DNA of 64,000 bases, taken from NCBI RefSeq assembly GCF_900090045.1, contig NC_041787.1:2004001-2068000 (forward strand). The letters run 5' to 3'. The position numbers and the translations under genes are program-made. The notes under the pieces were generated by a model. It was not told the origin of the DNA. It searched no databases and saw only the letters and a program-made list of their open reading frames with translations. The DNA comes from Plasmodium malariae. Lineage: Eukaryota; Apicomplexa; Aconoidasida; Haemosporida; Plasmodiidae. Shown piece after piece: positions 1 to 12,051 of this stretch. Each line of letters begins with the position of its first letter. Positions within the stretch are counted from its first letter, which is position 1.

Positions 1-866
1 CTTCCCTTTTTTTTTTTTTTTTTTTCCTCATTAATATTTTCTATAAAAGAACCTTTTGTAGAAGTACTATTTTTCCTGTTCTTTTCATTTCTATCTTGCA
101 TTGTTTCCTTTTAATTATCTGTACTAAACCATCTTACATATTAACTACGTTCATTTAAGAAGTAGTCTAAATCTTCTCAACGTTACACATACATACATAT
201 ACATTTATATATATGCACAAGTACTGAGACTACTGCTGGTACATTCAAAGCGCTTTTTAAAAAAATGGCACAAGTGGTCACGTACTTTTTTATAACTATA
301 AACACTTATATTCTCTGCGTATATGTTTCTATGGGAACATGCATTTATATACGTTTCCATCTATTTCTTACATGTTTATATATGTTTTTATGTTCACGCA
401 TATATTTTACATATATATATATATACACGTACGTACATATATATATATATATGCTTATATATATGCTTATATAAACATTTGTTTAATCACACACAAGGAT
501 TTTTTGTCAAAATTGAACGTACACTATAAAAGGAGAATTTCATATCTACCTCAAAATGTAATTCGATTGAAACTCATTGAAAAAATGGACTGATAAACAG
601 AAATCTTTTAAAAGAAATACATATAATATATATGTATATACATATATATATATGTACGTTCATTTATTTATTTAGTTATACACAATAATTTATCATTCTT
701 TAACATAAACCTCACACCAAAAAAAAAAGAAAAAAGGAGGATCATAAAATAAATGAAATATTGATTACAAAAAGGTACATCACCTGTATATATGTATATA
801 TGTAAATATGTAAAAACGTTTGCCTAAATTTGTGCGATAAAAACTGTTATTTCGATAATTAAACAT

Positions 867-870
<4 letters not shown>

Positions 871-912
<42 letters not shown>
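871..912. repeat. (TA)n microsatellite
   Basis: About 21 uninterrupted TA dinucleotides in intergenic DNA. Tracts like this are typical of Plasmodium intergenic sequence and usually vary in length between isolates. Confidence 0.95.
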
Positions 913-916
<4 letters not shown>

Positions 917-1375
917 ACATATATATATTAATAATTTATGGAATGCAGCTTTGTTTTATTATTTTTATAGTTTTGGAAAGAAGGTATATAAAATTCAAAA
1001 AAAAAAAATTATTTTTTTATTAACTTACGTAAAATACGAAATTTTGCTTTTGTTGTTAATCACATATTAACAGTTCATATGTAAATTGTAAGTTTTAACA
1101 ATAAAAAAAAAAAAAATTAATGTAATTATGAAGCTCAAAAGAACAATGAAAAGTGAAAATTGGAATTTTATAAAAAATTAAAGATACAAAAGGATATACA
1201 AATATATATATGTACGTATGAATTTATATATTTTGTGTAAAATAATGTCATTTTAATTTTCGTACTTAAGTTAATAGCGTATTGTAAAATGCATTTAACA
1301 GTAAAAGAACAAAATTTATAAACATAAGTACATATATATTACGCACATATTTAAATTGTAGATATAATTATTGCA

Positions 1376-1420
1376 CATACAATTATCGTACATACAATTA
1401 TCGTACATACAATTATCGTA
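1376..1420. repeat. 15-bp tandem repeat, 3 perfect copies
   Basis: The unit CATACAATTATCGTA is repeated three times head to tail, preceded by one degenerate copy (1361-1375). No coding potential is seen. Confidence 0.9.
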
Positions 1421-3747
1421 CGTACATATCGCTCATATGTATATTTTACCTAAGCATTTAGTACGTACAATATACATATCATGTCATACATATTAAATAC
1501 ATATCACAGTATGTACATATATAAGGGCAAACACAAAAAATAAAAAAGCTAATAAAAACAGTACAGTAAAAGATTCATATAAAATAATGCCACAAGAATT
1601 AAAAAAAAAAGATGCTGTAAAAAAAGTAAAAGAAAAAGTAAAAAGCACAATAAAAGTAGAATAAGCCAATAAAAAAGAGGAGTTACGAAAATGTTAAAAA
1701 ATGATGGAAGATTTGACAATCATTGAAGGAACATGGTATATATTATCATATAAAAGAATTTTTCAGAAAAAATAAGTATGAGAAAATATTTTTGAACTGC
1801 AAACATATATGCAATGTACTTATTCCTTGAAAGAGAAAAAAAAAAGGAATGTTTATACATATAAACACATACGTAAAAAATACACATATAAATGTACGTA
1901 TATACGTATGTATATATATATATATATATGTATATAGATATAAATATTTACAAACGTGTGTATGAGTAAAGAGAAAAAGACGCTAATTCATGAGTAGTAA
2001 AAAATTGTTAGGAAGATTTTTTTATGTGCTTATCATGCTTTAAGAAGTTTAATAATTATAATGATTTTTTTAATTTTCTTTTAATTATATTGTGAATTAG
2101 TTTTGTTCATTATTTAAATGTGTATGTATGAACATTTACGAATATATACATATATATAAGTACCTTTTTTATTTTGAATTAAGAAAATTAAATATTTGTT
2201 GAAACCTTATAAATTATAACGAAGAAATGCATCTAGTATTGTTAAATAAATGTATTCACTTTTAGCTTTTACTTTTTTTTTTTTTTAAATATATATCTTT
2301 TTATATGTGTAACTTGCAGAGTTTTTTGGAGCTTATAAATTTCTTGTTATATGTGCCATTTGTACTATAATATATTAACAAGTTAATGAGTTAATGAATT
2401 TATGTAATGTATATACATAACGAGGTTGAGAAAAGCACGTCGTCTGTAATAAGTTCTCATACGTGTACGTTAAAGGAAAATTTGTAAAATGTTATTCTTC
2501 GTATCAAAGTACTTTTTTTTTCGAATTCGTTAGATTACTATATAGTTCATGTTTTTTTAAAAAAAAGTTTACGAGCATGTGTATATTGAAAAGGAAAATT
2601 TTGTTATAAAAATATTTTTTCAATCCAAAAAAAGAGGAGAAATAGAAAAAGAAAAGAAAAATATAATAAAAACAATTCATCCATTTTTAAATTATTTTTA
2701 TTTTAAAGTATATGTTACTAAAAATAAAAAAAAAAAAATTTACACCGTAAATATATAGAAGCAGGGTTGCTATAACTAATGCATACCAATGAGTACAAGT
2801 TTCGGTATGTAGGATGTACACATCTACCCCTTTTTTTAAAAACATTTTTGTGCTTTTTTTTCTAAAATTTAAAATTTTATTATTATATTAAAATATTTGT
2901 AATTCCACTTTTTGTTTTAATAAAGATGTGCTATGGGACATGTGGAGTAACATAAATGGAAGGTGAAAGTGAGCTAACATGAGAACATACATGTACATAT
3001 ATATATATACGCATACATGTTCTATCTACGTGCACATATTTATACACGTAGATATATGCGTTTAAGTATATATGTGCGAATGTACACCTAAAATGTATCC
3101 ATGAAACTTCTCTTTATTTTGCAAATATGTTCTGTGTAAACATGGATCTATATATATGCATTACGGAAGAGCTAACTTATAATGTGTTTATTTCCATTCA
3201 TAAGAATTTACATTATTAACAGAACCCTGTTTAAACACTAAACATACTATTTTTTCTTAAAATGACATTCCACTATTAAATAAGATTAATATATATTTAA
3301 GTATTTTTTTTTTTTTTTTTTTGTTAATTTTGTACATTTTCTGGTAAGTTTTCAAAATAATACTTTTCTTTTTAGAAAATATATTTCATCAGTAAGAATG
3401 ATAAAAAATGATATATTGGTAGATAAATAAATAAATAAATAAACAGCTGAGTACGTAAAAATATTGCACCCTTCTGTTTATAGGAATTTAAACTGCGCAT
3501 TATATATACTTATCTGTCTGCATGTACATGCATATTACATATATTCCTACATGTATGTCTGAATGCATAAATATATATGTAAATACATATGTGTGCATGT
3601 ACATGTAAATGCGCAGGTTTGTGTATATGCATGGGTACATATATATACATGGGATGTAACTGAACAAGAATACTTTAACTTCACATTTTTGAACGTATAT
3701 AAATTATGTGTAATATTATATATTGCACTATATATTGTATATAATAC

Positions 3748-3750
<3 letters not shown>

Positions 3751-3783
<33 letters not shown>
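3751..3783. repeat. (TA)n microsatellite
   Basis: About 16 uninterrupted TA dinucleotides in intergenic DNA. The short frame that runs through it is not considered coding. Confidence 0.95.
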
Positions 3784-3786
<3 letters not shown>

Positions 3787-4933
3787 GCTTTATACTATAA
3801 AAATCATTTAATAAAAAAAAGAAAAAATGCTTTATTAAAATCTACTTTTAAACATACACACGTACTAATGTACATATGCAAAATATATACAATATTGTTA
3901 TTACACATTTAAACATGTAATTAAAAAATAAACGAAATATAATATAGCTAGATAACAAAAGCTAATGATACACATTGCACATGGATTAATATTCATGATT
4001 TTATGAAACATGGCATTAACAACTTTTACAAAAAATTATGAATTCGTGCACAAGTTAAAATAAAAAAAATAAAAATATAATAAAAAAAAAAAAAAAAGAA
4101 AAAAAAAAGTTAAAACTGCATGTAAATTATAATATCATATTAAACATGCCAACAAACCCATTTTCAATTTCATTTTTTTTTTTCTTTTTTTTTTCATAAA
4201 TTTCAAAACACACATTAATTTACGCTTTTGATATTTGTTGAAATAACATAAACTATACATGAAAAGTGTTTCACATATAATGTTTGCACATTAATGAATA
4301 TATAATTAAGTGTGCACGTACGTATGTATGTATGTATATATATGTACGTAATATATGTATGTGTATATACGTAATTAGTATATACGCATACGTGCCCATA
4401 AACAGATTTGTGCAAATCTAATTGTGGATGTACAAAATTGGAATATTCATATTAAGGTTGTACGTAACATATACATTTATACGTATACGTATAAGTGTAC
4501 ATATAAATATACGTTAATGTATGTATGTACATGTATACGTGTACACAGTACACATTACATAGTGGAACTACAAAAAATTCATGGATGTAATCAAATAAGA
4601 AGCCATGAAAAAGGCATATAAAGTCTGTGCGTTTAACCTGTTTGTGGCCATTATATACATGCTCAAATTTTCTTTTCCATATCTCATATTATGTTGACTT
4701 TGTTAACTCTATTTGTGCATATTGTTCGTCTATGTTTGCGCAGTTCTACTTCTAAAAATTCTTGCTGTCAATTGTGTCTTTCACAATTGGTATATGTACA
4801 CATATACATATACATATATATATATATATATATACATATAGGATTATATATGTGGATCCATACATCTGGAACACATATCTGAAACATGCATACCACAAAA
4901 AGCGTACTATTCCAGCAGCTTCCAAAACTGGAT

Positions 4934-6421
4934 CTACGTATGGGCTGGTGAGTTCATAAAGTTTCTCCTATTTTCTGGATTTGTTAATGTGCTCCTTTGA
5001 CTTAACAAAGCCTGCACATACTGCTCTTCTCCTTTTTTTATAGTAACTTTTAATTTCTTTTTATGAGCTAAAAAGCCGTTCATATATTTCACTGCATTAA
5101 TTGCACTATCCACATTGTCATAAGAAACAAAAGCAAAGCCTCTATTTCTTCCTGTATCCTTTTCTGTAGCGATATGTGCAGATATAATATTTCCAAAAGG
5201 AGAAAATGCAGCTAATAAATCATTTTGTGTCCATTCATTTGGAATATGAAAAATAAAAATATTTGCTCCTACAGGTCCTGATACTTCATTCATATTTAAT
5301 GGATTTATAAAATCTTCATCCATTTTTCTAGGTTTATGCCATTGGGTTTGTCCAGTTATTTCATTATGATAGTAGGGTCTTCCCTCTTCTTTTGAAAAAT
5401 ATTGTTTCCAAGGTGAGGACGCTGTATTGTTTGTATTTCTTTGTCGGTTTCCGTTATTTTGTAAATTATAGTTCATATGTAGGGGATATCTATTAAAAGA
5501 GTTTACATGCATATTTTTAAATTGTTGGGTCTGTATATATGCACCATTATTATTATTATTATTATTTCCTGGATTGTTGTTACCATTGTTTCCATTATTA
5601 TAGTTATTATTGCCGTTATTATTGCCATTATTATTGCCATTATTATTGTTATTGAGGTTTCCCTTATTTAATGGATTTAATAATGTTCTATTAAACAACT
5701 GTTTTTCCTGTTGCTGATTTTTCATTTCTGCAAATCGGACCTCAATAGGTTTTTCGGAATTTTCAATAGCTAATTTTCCATTTAAATTTTGTATGGCAAA
5801 TATTCCTTGCTCTTTATAAGCATAATTAACGAATGCACACCTTTTACTAACACCATTCGAATTTTTCATTATATAAACTTCTGTAACATTTCCATATCGA
5901 TTAAATATATTTCTTATCTGTTCTTCTGTTATATCTTTTGGTAAGGATCCTACAAATAACTTCGAATCATTTTCATTTGCATTATTCATATTCACTCCAT
6001 ACTTTTCTAACTCTCCTATTGCAAACTTAACTATTAAAGGGCCTAACGTTTCACATAGAACTTTTTTCCCATGTAAATCTTGTATTGCCTTTTGAGCATA
6101 GTATATAGATTCCATTAACACAAATACATTTGCTCTGTTTGTATTAGGTTTCTTATCTTTTATAGAAACAACATCTTTTATATTTCCATATTCTTCAAAT
6201 ATAATTTTTATATCGTTTTCCGTTAAATTTTTGGGAATTGAGCTAACGAATAATTTTGTAGGTATCGACGGTGCTGGGTTATATGGGTTATTGTTCATTT
6301 GATAGTTACAATGCTGCTGTTCGCTTATTCTTGCCTCACTATATGAAGATTCATTTTTCTCAGTGCAATATTGCTGTGTGTTGCTGTTCAATGTGTTCAT
6401 AGTATTCATGCTGCAGCTCAT
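4934..6421 (-). CDS. CELF/Bruno-like RNA-binding protein (RRM-RRM-WW-RRM)
   Basis: A single-exon 495-residue protein with three RNA-recognition motifs and a WW domain. RRM1 (about 55-134) has RNP2 LFVSSI and a weak RNP1. RRM2 (about 153-232) has LFVGSL and KRCAFVNY. An Asn/Gly run follows (about 255-292), then a WW domain (about 335-366: W338, paired Tyr near 350, W361, P364). RRM3 (about 386-463) has IFIFHI and RGFAFVSY. Two close RRMs, a spacer and a third C-terminal RRM is the CELF/Bruno arrangement, proteins that bind mRNA and control splicing, translation or stability. The WW domain suggests a proline-rich protein partner. The ATG at 6421 is the first in frame. Upstream lie a CATACATATACACACACG-type repeat and a long polypurine tract, probably 5' UTR or promoter. 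The family is clear; which Plasmodium CELF paralogue this is remains inference. Confidence 0.92.
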   Translation of the reverse strand: MSCSMNTMNTLNSNTQQYCTEKNESSYSEARISEQQHCNYQMNNNPYNPAPSIPTKLFVSSIPKNLTENDIKIIFEEYGNIKDVVSIKDKKPNTNRANVFVLMESIYYAQKAIQDLHGKKVLCETLGPLIVKFAIGELEKYGVNMNNANENDSKLFVGSLPKDITEEQIRNIFNRYGNVTEVYIMKNSNGVSKRCAFVNYAYKEQGIFAIQNLNGKLAIENSEKPIEVRFAEMKNQQQEKQLFNRTLLNPLNKGNLNNNNNGNNNGNNNGNNNYNNGNNGNNNPGNNNNNNNGAYIQTQQFKNMHVNSFNRYPLHMNYNLQNNGNRQRNTNNTASSPWKQYFSKEEGRPYYHNEITGQTQWHKPRKMDEDFINPLNMNEVSGPVGANIFIFHIPNEWTQNDLLAAFSPFGNIISAHIATEKDTGRNRGFAFVSYDNVDSAINAVKYMNGFLAHKKKLKVTIKKGEEQYVQALLSQRSTLTNPENRRNFMNSPAHT

Positions 6422-6423
6422 AA

Positions 6424-6550
6424 TTTATAATCAAGCATACACATACGCATACATATACACACACGCATACATATACACACACGCATACATATACGCAAAC
6501 ATATACTTATACATAATACATATACTTGCATACACATATACGTGCATACA
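6424..6550. repeat. CATACATATACACACACG-type tandem repeat upstream of the RNA-binding gene
   Basis: Imperfect repeats of CATACATATACACACACG and related units directly 5' of the start codon of the minus-strand RNA-binding protein gene. Probably part of its 5' UTR. Short frames through it are repeat artefacts. Confidence 0.8.
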
Positions 6551-6599
6551 TATACGTATATATGAATATAACTTAAATAAAATTTGCAAAAAGAAAGTA

Positions 6600-6920
6600 A
6601 ACATGAAAAAATGTAAAAGGTAAAAAAGAATGAAAAAAAGATGAAAAAAGGATAAAATTAAAAAAGAATGAAAAAGGAAAAAAAGGAAAGAAAAAAGAAA
6701 AAAGGAAAGAAAAAAGAAAAAAGAAAAAAGGAAAGAAAAAAGAAAAAAGAAAAAAGGAAAGAAAAAAGAAAAAAGAAAAAAGGAAAGAAAAAAGAAAAAA
6801 GAAAAAAGAAAGAAAAGAAAAAAGAAAAAAGGAAAGAAAAAAGAAAAAAGAAAAAAGGAAAGAAAAAAGAAAAAAGGAAAAAGGAAAAAGGAAAAAGAAA
6901 GAAAAGAAAAGAAAGAATAC
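6600..6920. repeat. 320-bp polypurine (GGAAAGAAAAAAG-type) tract
   Basis: The plus strand is almost entirely A and G for about 300 bases, built of GGAAAGAAAAAAGAAAAAA-like units. Both strands stay open over long frames (Lys/Glu/Arg on plus, Phe/Ser/Leu on minus), but these are compositional artefacts. It lies about 180-500 bp upstream of the RNA-binding gene start. Confidence 0.9.
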
Positions 6921-9900
6921 TCTTAAAAATATATATCCTAAAATATGCATAAATTATTTACACAAAATTTTCATTTCATAAGGGTACGCTTTAAGTACAT
7001 TCTTTTGCATATATATATCTATATATATATAATACTGCTATTACATTATGTATATTATTAAAATAATTTGGTGAAGAAAAATTATTAAATGGAAAAACTT
7101 TTTTCTCATAAGATAAAATTTTTTTTTTCTATATTTTTCTTTATGTGCTGTACTGTGTTTTTTTTTTTTTTTTTTAAATTTTTTTTTTGATTAATTCCTC
7201 TTTTTTTGTTTTTATGTGTTTGTTTTTTTACTTTTATTATAATCTTTTCATTTTTTATTTTTTCATTTTTTAGTTTTGTATTTATTGAAATCTGTAAGAA
7301 ATGTTAACTGCTCGTTTATTTTATACTATTACTTTTGACGAATGTACAATGCAAATATATATATTTATATATATATGTATACGTAGTGTATATGTGCATA
7401 TTGCCTTTTATGTAGGTAGCATATATATACATATTGCATATAACTCTTATTGTGTACACTTAAGTATTTATATACATTTCAGTACAAGTGAATATTAAAG
7501 TTTGGGAGGTGGAATTGCTTTATCCTATTTCATGCAATTCATGCTCTCTATGTTATATGCAATGTTATCATCTACCTTTTTTACATTGAAAAATGAGGAG
7601 AAAGGCTTTTCCTAAACTTTTGTGCAAAAAAGCAAATTTATTTCTATGTCGATTCGCTCCCTTAAGCAAATAGCCCTTTTTTTCTTTTATTTCTTCAATG
7701 ATAATTTAACATTAAATATGAATTCTGAAAAAAAATGAATTTTTTTTACCTATCACGGTGCATATACATATATATATATACGTACATGTGAGCACATTTA
7801 CATATTCAAATATATATATATATATATATATATATTCAGGCACTTTAGTATGTTACTACTCACAAATTTATATATTTATTTAAATAACTATGTATGAAAT
7901 AAAATTATCTTAATTTAGCACTATCTTTAGAAAAGCATATATCAGTAGTATCATTACTGCTATTGCTCGATGCGGTCATTGCACCTGGCATAATTTTTAT
8001 TACATTATGTTTTATCTTTGTTTTTACCTATTTATTTCCTCTAATTTTAGTCAATTTTGTTCAATTTTTTTTTTTTATTGCTATAAAAGGATCGTATAAA
8101 TTTCATTGAAAGGTGCTTTTCTCTTGATGTGCAATGTAATTTTTTATAATATAATAACAAAATATGATTTCCATCAAATTTTTGGAAGATAACTTAGAGC
8201 ATAATTCATGTGCAATAATGTTATAACTGTTCTTAACAATAAATTATTATTATTATTATTTTTTTTTTTTTGATATTATTCCAGGAAATATATTATTTTC
8301 TCGTGTTATACCATTTCAGTGTTATGGGAAAACGCAAAAATCAATTAGTTTCATTGAAACTTTTTTTTGTACTTGCATGAATATGTATATTATAAACACA
8401 CTATGAACTAGGTACCATAACACTGCTCCCTTTTACTTAATATTAAAATTTATCTATTTAATTTTTGATAGAAAAGTTTCTTACTTAAATGAAATAGGAT
8501 ATACTATTTTTATAAAGTTCCTATTTTATTTTTTTATATATAAATATTGTAAGAATTTTAATGAACGTATTAATTAGTGTACTTAATAACTTGTTTAACA
8601 ATGAAAAATATCATTTATTATATATTCAAGAATTTTGTACTACTACAAAATTTTCTTTTCACATCTTGGATATTTTTGTTTTTGGAATACTCAAACTTTT
8701 TTTACTTTTTTAAATTAACTCTAAATTTATTTAAAATATAGTTAAGTTCGTTTACCTAATATATCTCGTATATATATTGCAGTTTTGCCCAATATTTACT
8801 CTTTCAGTTTATTGTTCAAGGCAAAATTTCCATCAAATAGGCTAAAAAATTAATTTTTTTTCCTTTTTTAAATATGTTATTTAAAAAATAATAAAAAAAA
8901 TTACTATAGAATAAAAAGAAAAAAAAAAAAAAAAAAAAAAATATAGCTTTTCAATTTTTTCCAGTGAACTTTTTATATATCAGGAATTTTAGTACATCGA
9001 AATTTATTCAAGGCAACATGAATATATTACATTTTAATTTAATATTATAAACTTTTTTTTGTTATACAAAATAATAATTAAAAATTTAGAGATGTATAAA
9101 AAAAAAAAAAAAAAACAACAATATAATAATATAATAAGGAAACTAAATACACCCGGGTATATTTACATCTTCAATTTTGATTTGGAAAAATAAAAGATAG
9201 TGCTAGGGAAATGGAAAAGATAAAAAGGAAAAAAGAAAAATATAGAAAATAAAATGATTAATGAAAAGAACTGAATAAAAAAAAAAAAGAAAAAGGATAA
9301 GCAGTGAAAATATTATAAAGAAAAAAAATATATAGAAAAAGAATTCACATAAAACTGTTACAATGAATTATAAAATATAGTATACTTAAAAAGGAAAAAC
9401 TATATAATAATATTCTGTAGTAGATATATATAATATGAAATATGTTAAAAAAAAAAAAATAATAATGCTATTATTTTTTAGTTGGGAAAATGTGTTAATC
9501 AATTTAGTAATTTTTAACATAAGCATACGCACTAAATATTTTATTTTATAAATGTAATAATTGAAAAAACATGTTCAATTTTTTTTAATTTAATTATATT
9601 TGTAATCATGTATTAGTCTTTGTTTTATTTATTTTTTAGTAGCCTTATTGTATTATTTTTTGCATGTTGTTATTTTGTCATTTTGTACCCCTTACTAATT
9701 TTTTTTTTTTTTTATAATTTGTGTTGTGTGCATATATCTAATAAAAGCAAACTAATCCCAATGAAAGGACACATTCAAATGGATAATTTTTAGACATTCA
9801 AAAACCATAATACATAAATATATAGGAAAAAATTGGTTACATTAATGCGTGATTATACATTCGAAATATATAATAAGAAAAATAATTAATAATGAAAATA

Positions 9901-12051
9901 AAGTAAAAATAATAATAATAATTAATAAATAAATAGTGAACTACAAAGCAAAATTGTAAGTCTGGAAATGAAAAAAATATAAAATAAATGAGCAGCTTAA
10001 ATATGCGCTGACGAAATTTTACATTATGTATATATTGAGGAAAAATGGAAATTTACAAATTTCAGTGCATAAATTTGCTATTTTAATATTTAAAAGAAAG
10101 GAAATAATTATTATTTTCTTTAATACGTCTTATAGTATATACCCCTTTTTTCCTTTTTTATCCCTGTTTTATCCTTATTTCATACCTTTTTCAACTTAAA
10201 ATGCATTACTATAGAGGACAAGTTTTATCTTATGTAGCATAAAACATGTACATGTGTATGTGTACATATATTTATACATATGTTTATATGTGCCTTTTTA
10301 TTACAAATTGAAAGATTCGTCTTTCGATCTTTTGATTTTTTTCCTCTTAAACGTAAAAGCAATTTTCATCTTAATTTATTTTTTTAATTTTGTAACTATT
10401 CTAATCCCCTTGTCTTATGAAAGTTACACATATATAATTTAATGTAATTTTTTGCAAGATTTTATTTATGGTCTTATAAAATATTCTCAAAAAATGAGTA
10501 TTCAATATTACAGGACAAAATTTTGTCTAATAAATGAATGTTTTTCGTTTAAAATTTTAAATATAAATTATTTTAAATTATGATATGGAAAATAAAAAAT
10601 GACATAATATTCTCAAAGCAAAAGTGTACGTTGGACAAAACACACTTGAGAAATGTTTTATATTCATCGCTTACTCATGTTCTTATTATTATTACAGTTA
10701 TTCTTCATTTTATTATGCTTTTTTACCCCATTTAAGTTTATGAAAAAGTATTGCATAGTTGCTCGTAACATTATTCTTTAATTTTTTGTAATTAGGTGGA
10801 AAAGAAATTAAAATTTTGCCTCTTTTTATATGTGTTAATAGGTCTCATAAGACACAGGGGATTTCTTTTTTTTTAATAAATCGATATATAATAATTACGT
10901 ATAAATATTATACATTCCAAGCTTTTTTTGAACCACATATGTCATTAAATATTTTTAAAGTTAATATTAAGAATTTTTCCAAGATTTGGTATATGCTGAA
11001 AAAATCATTATTGTTAAATTCTGCAAAAGTTAAATTTATTTATTCTTAGTACCTCTGTTTAACTGTTCATAATATATAGCTGAACAACGCACAGTGTTAT
11101 TAAAATATAATTTTATTAAAGAGTAACTTCAACACCAAATGAAATACGAATAATATATATGAACTGTTAATAAGATGTGTCAGTGTTCCATCTTTCTATT
11201 TTTTTTTTTCTGTTTTCTTCTTGTTCTTTTAATAAATTGTAGTTCTTTTAAATTATTTTAAATTTCAGTTTCTTGAATTTTATTTTTGTGATACTTTCCT
11301 TTTCCTTTTATTTTTCCTGTTTAAAATTCATGTGATTAAATGTATATAGTTTAATTACCTATATGTGCAATAAAAATATAGGTTTTCTATTTTTTTTTTT
11401 CAGCAATCAAGCTTTTTAAATTAAGACTTTTTTTTTCTTGCGTGTTCATGCAATATTGAAAAAATGAGAGAGGAAAAAAAAAAAAAAAATACATAAATAA
11501 ATTAAAATAAATTTAAATTAAAACAAAATAAAATAAAATAAAATGGAATAAAATAAAAAATTCGATGGATAAAAACAAATTGGTTAAGCCGACTTTGTTT
11601 GACAGCTCTTTTGAAGTAATTTTTTTGTACTTACAAAATAGCGTTACTGTTAACACGTGTATTGGGAGATCATCGTAGCGTTTCTTAAATTATAATTGGA
11701 AGAATATAACAAAAAATATTATAGCTTGACAAACTGTGACTTAAAAAAAATGCCAGTTTATATACTATGACACGTTGAATTGTTTTACATGCACGTAAGA
11801 ACATATTGCTTCTCGCATTTTGTGGTGTGTGTAATTATGGATGGGGGGAAAACATTTTATTATAATCTGTAGCATTGTATTAAATAGTATACATGAGCAG
11901 TTCTTCACCTATATAGCAATATGCCATTTGTTCAATAAACATATGTGCATATCTGTATATGCGTACATGTTCATATGTGCCCATACGTAAATATATATAT
12001 ATATGCTTATATATTTATGTATACCACTTCAAGCTGATTATGGCTATTTAA
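6921..12051. other. Long divergent intergenic region, no gene recognised
   Basis: Together with 6422-6920 this 5.6-kb gap separates two divergently transcribed genes, so it should hold both promoters. It contains poly-A/T runs (for example near 8916-8941), a (TA)n tract near 7808-7834, and TATG-rich DNA just before 12052. A 77-codon frame at 10816-11049 is the least repeat-like open stretch, but no family, start context or splice partner supports it. Confidence 0.6.

Larger units (their letters stand above)
1..4933. other. Intergenic AT-rich DNA, no gene recognised
   Basis: No open frame here has protein-like composition. The short frames are Tyr/Ile/Val/His-rich translations of TA, TATG and TACG runs. 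The region lies 3' of the RNA-binding protein gene on the minus strand, so its right end should hold that gene's 3' UTR. It contains poly-A and poly-T runs, (TA)n tracts and one short 15-bp repeat, listed separately. A non-coding RNA or the far end of a gene to the left cannot be excluded. Confidence 0.6.

Noticed and set aside
1376..1420. Possible CRISPR-like array (and similar look at other repeats)
   Set aside because: Units are contiguous tandem copies without unique spacers, and this is a eukaryotic nuclear genome.
6573..6952. Long frames on both strands encoding Lys/Glu/Arg or Phe/Ser/Leu peptides
   Set aside because: Both come from one polypurine tract; composition alone keeps the frames open.
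10816..11049. 77-codon plus-strand frame with a less repetitive composition
   Set aside because: No family, no splice partner and an isolated position; kept only as a remark.
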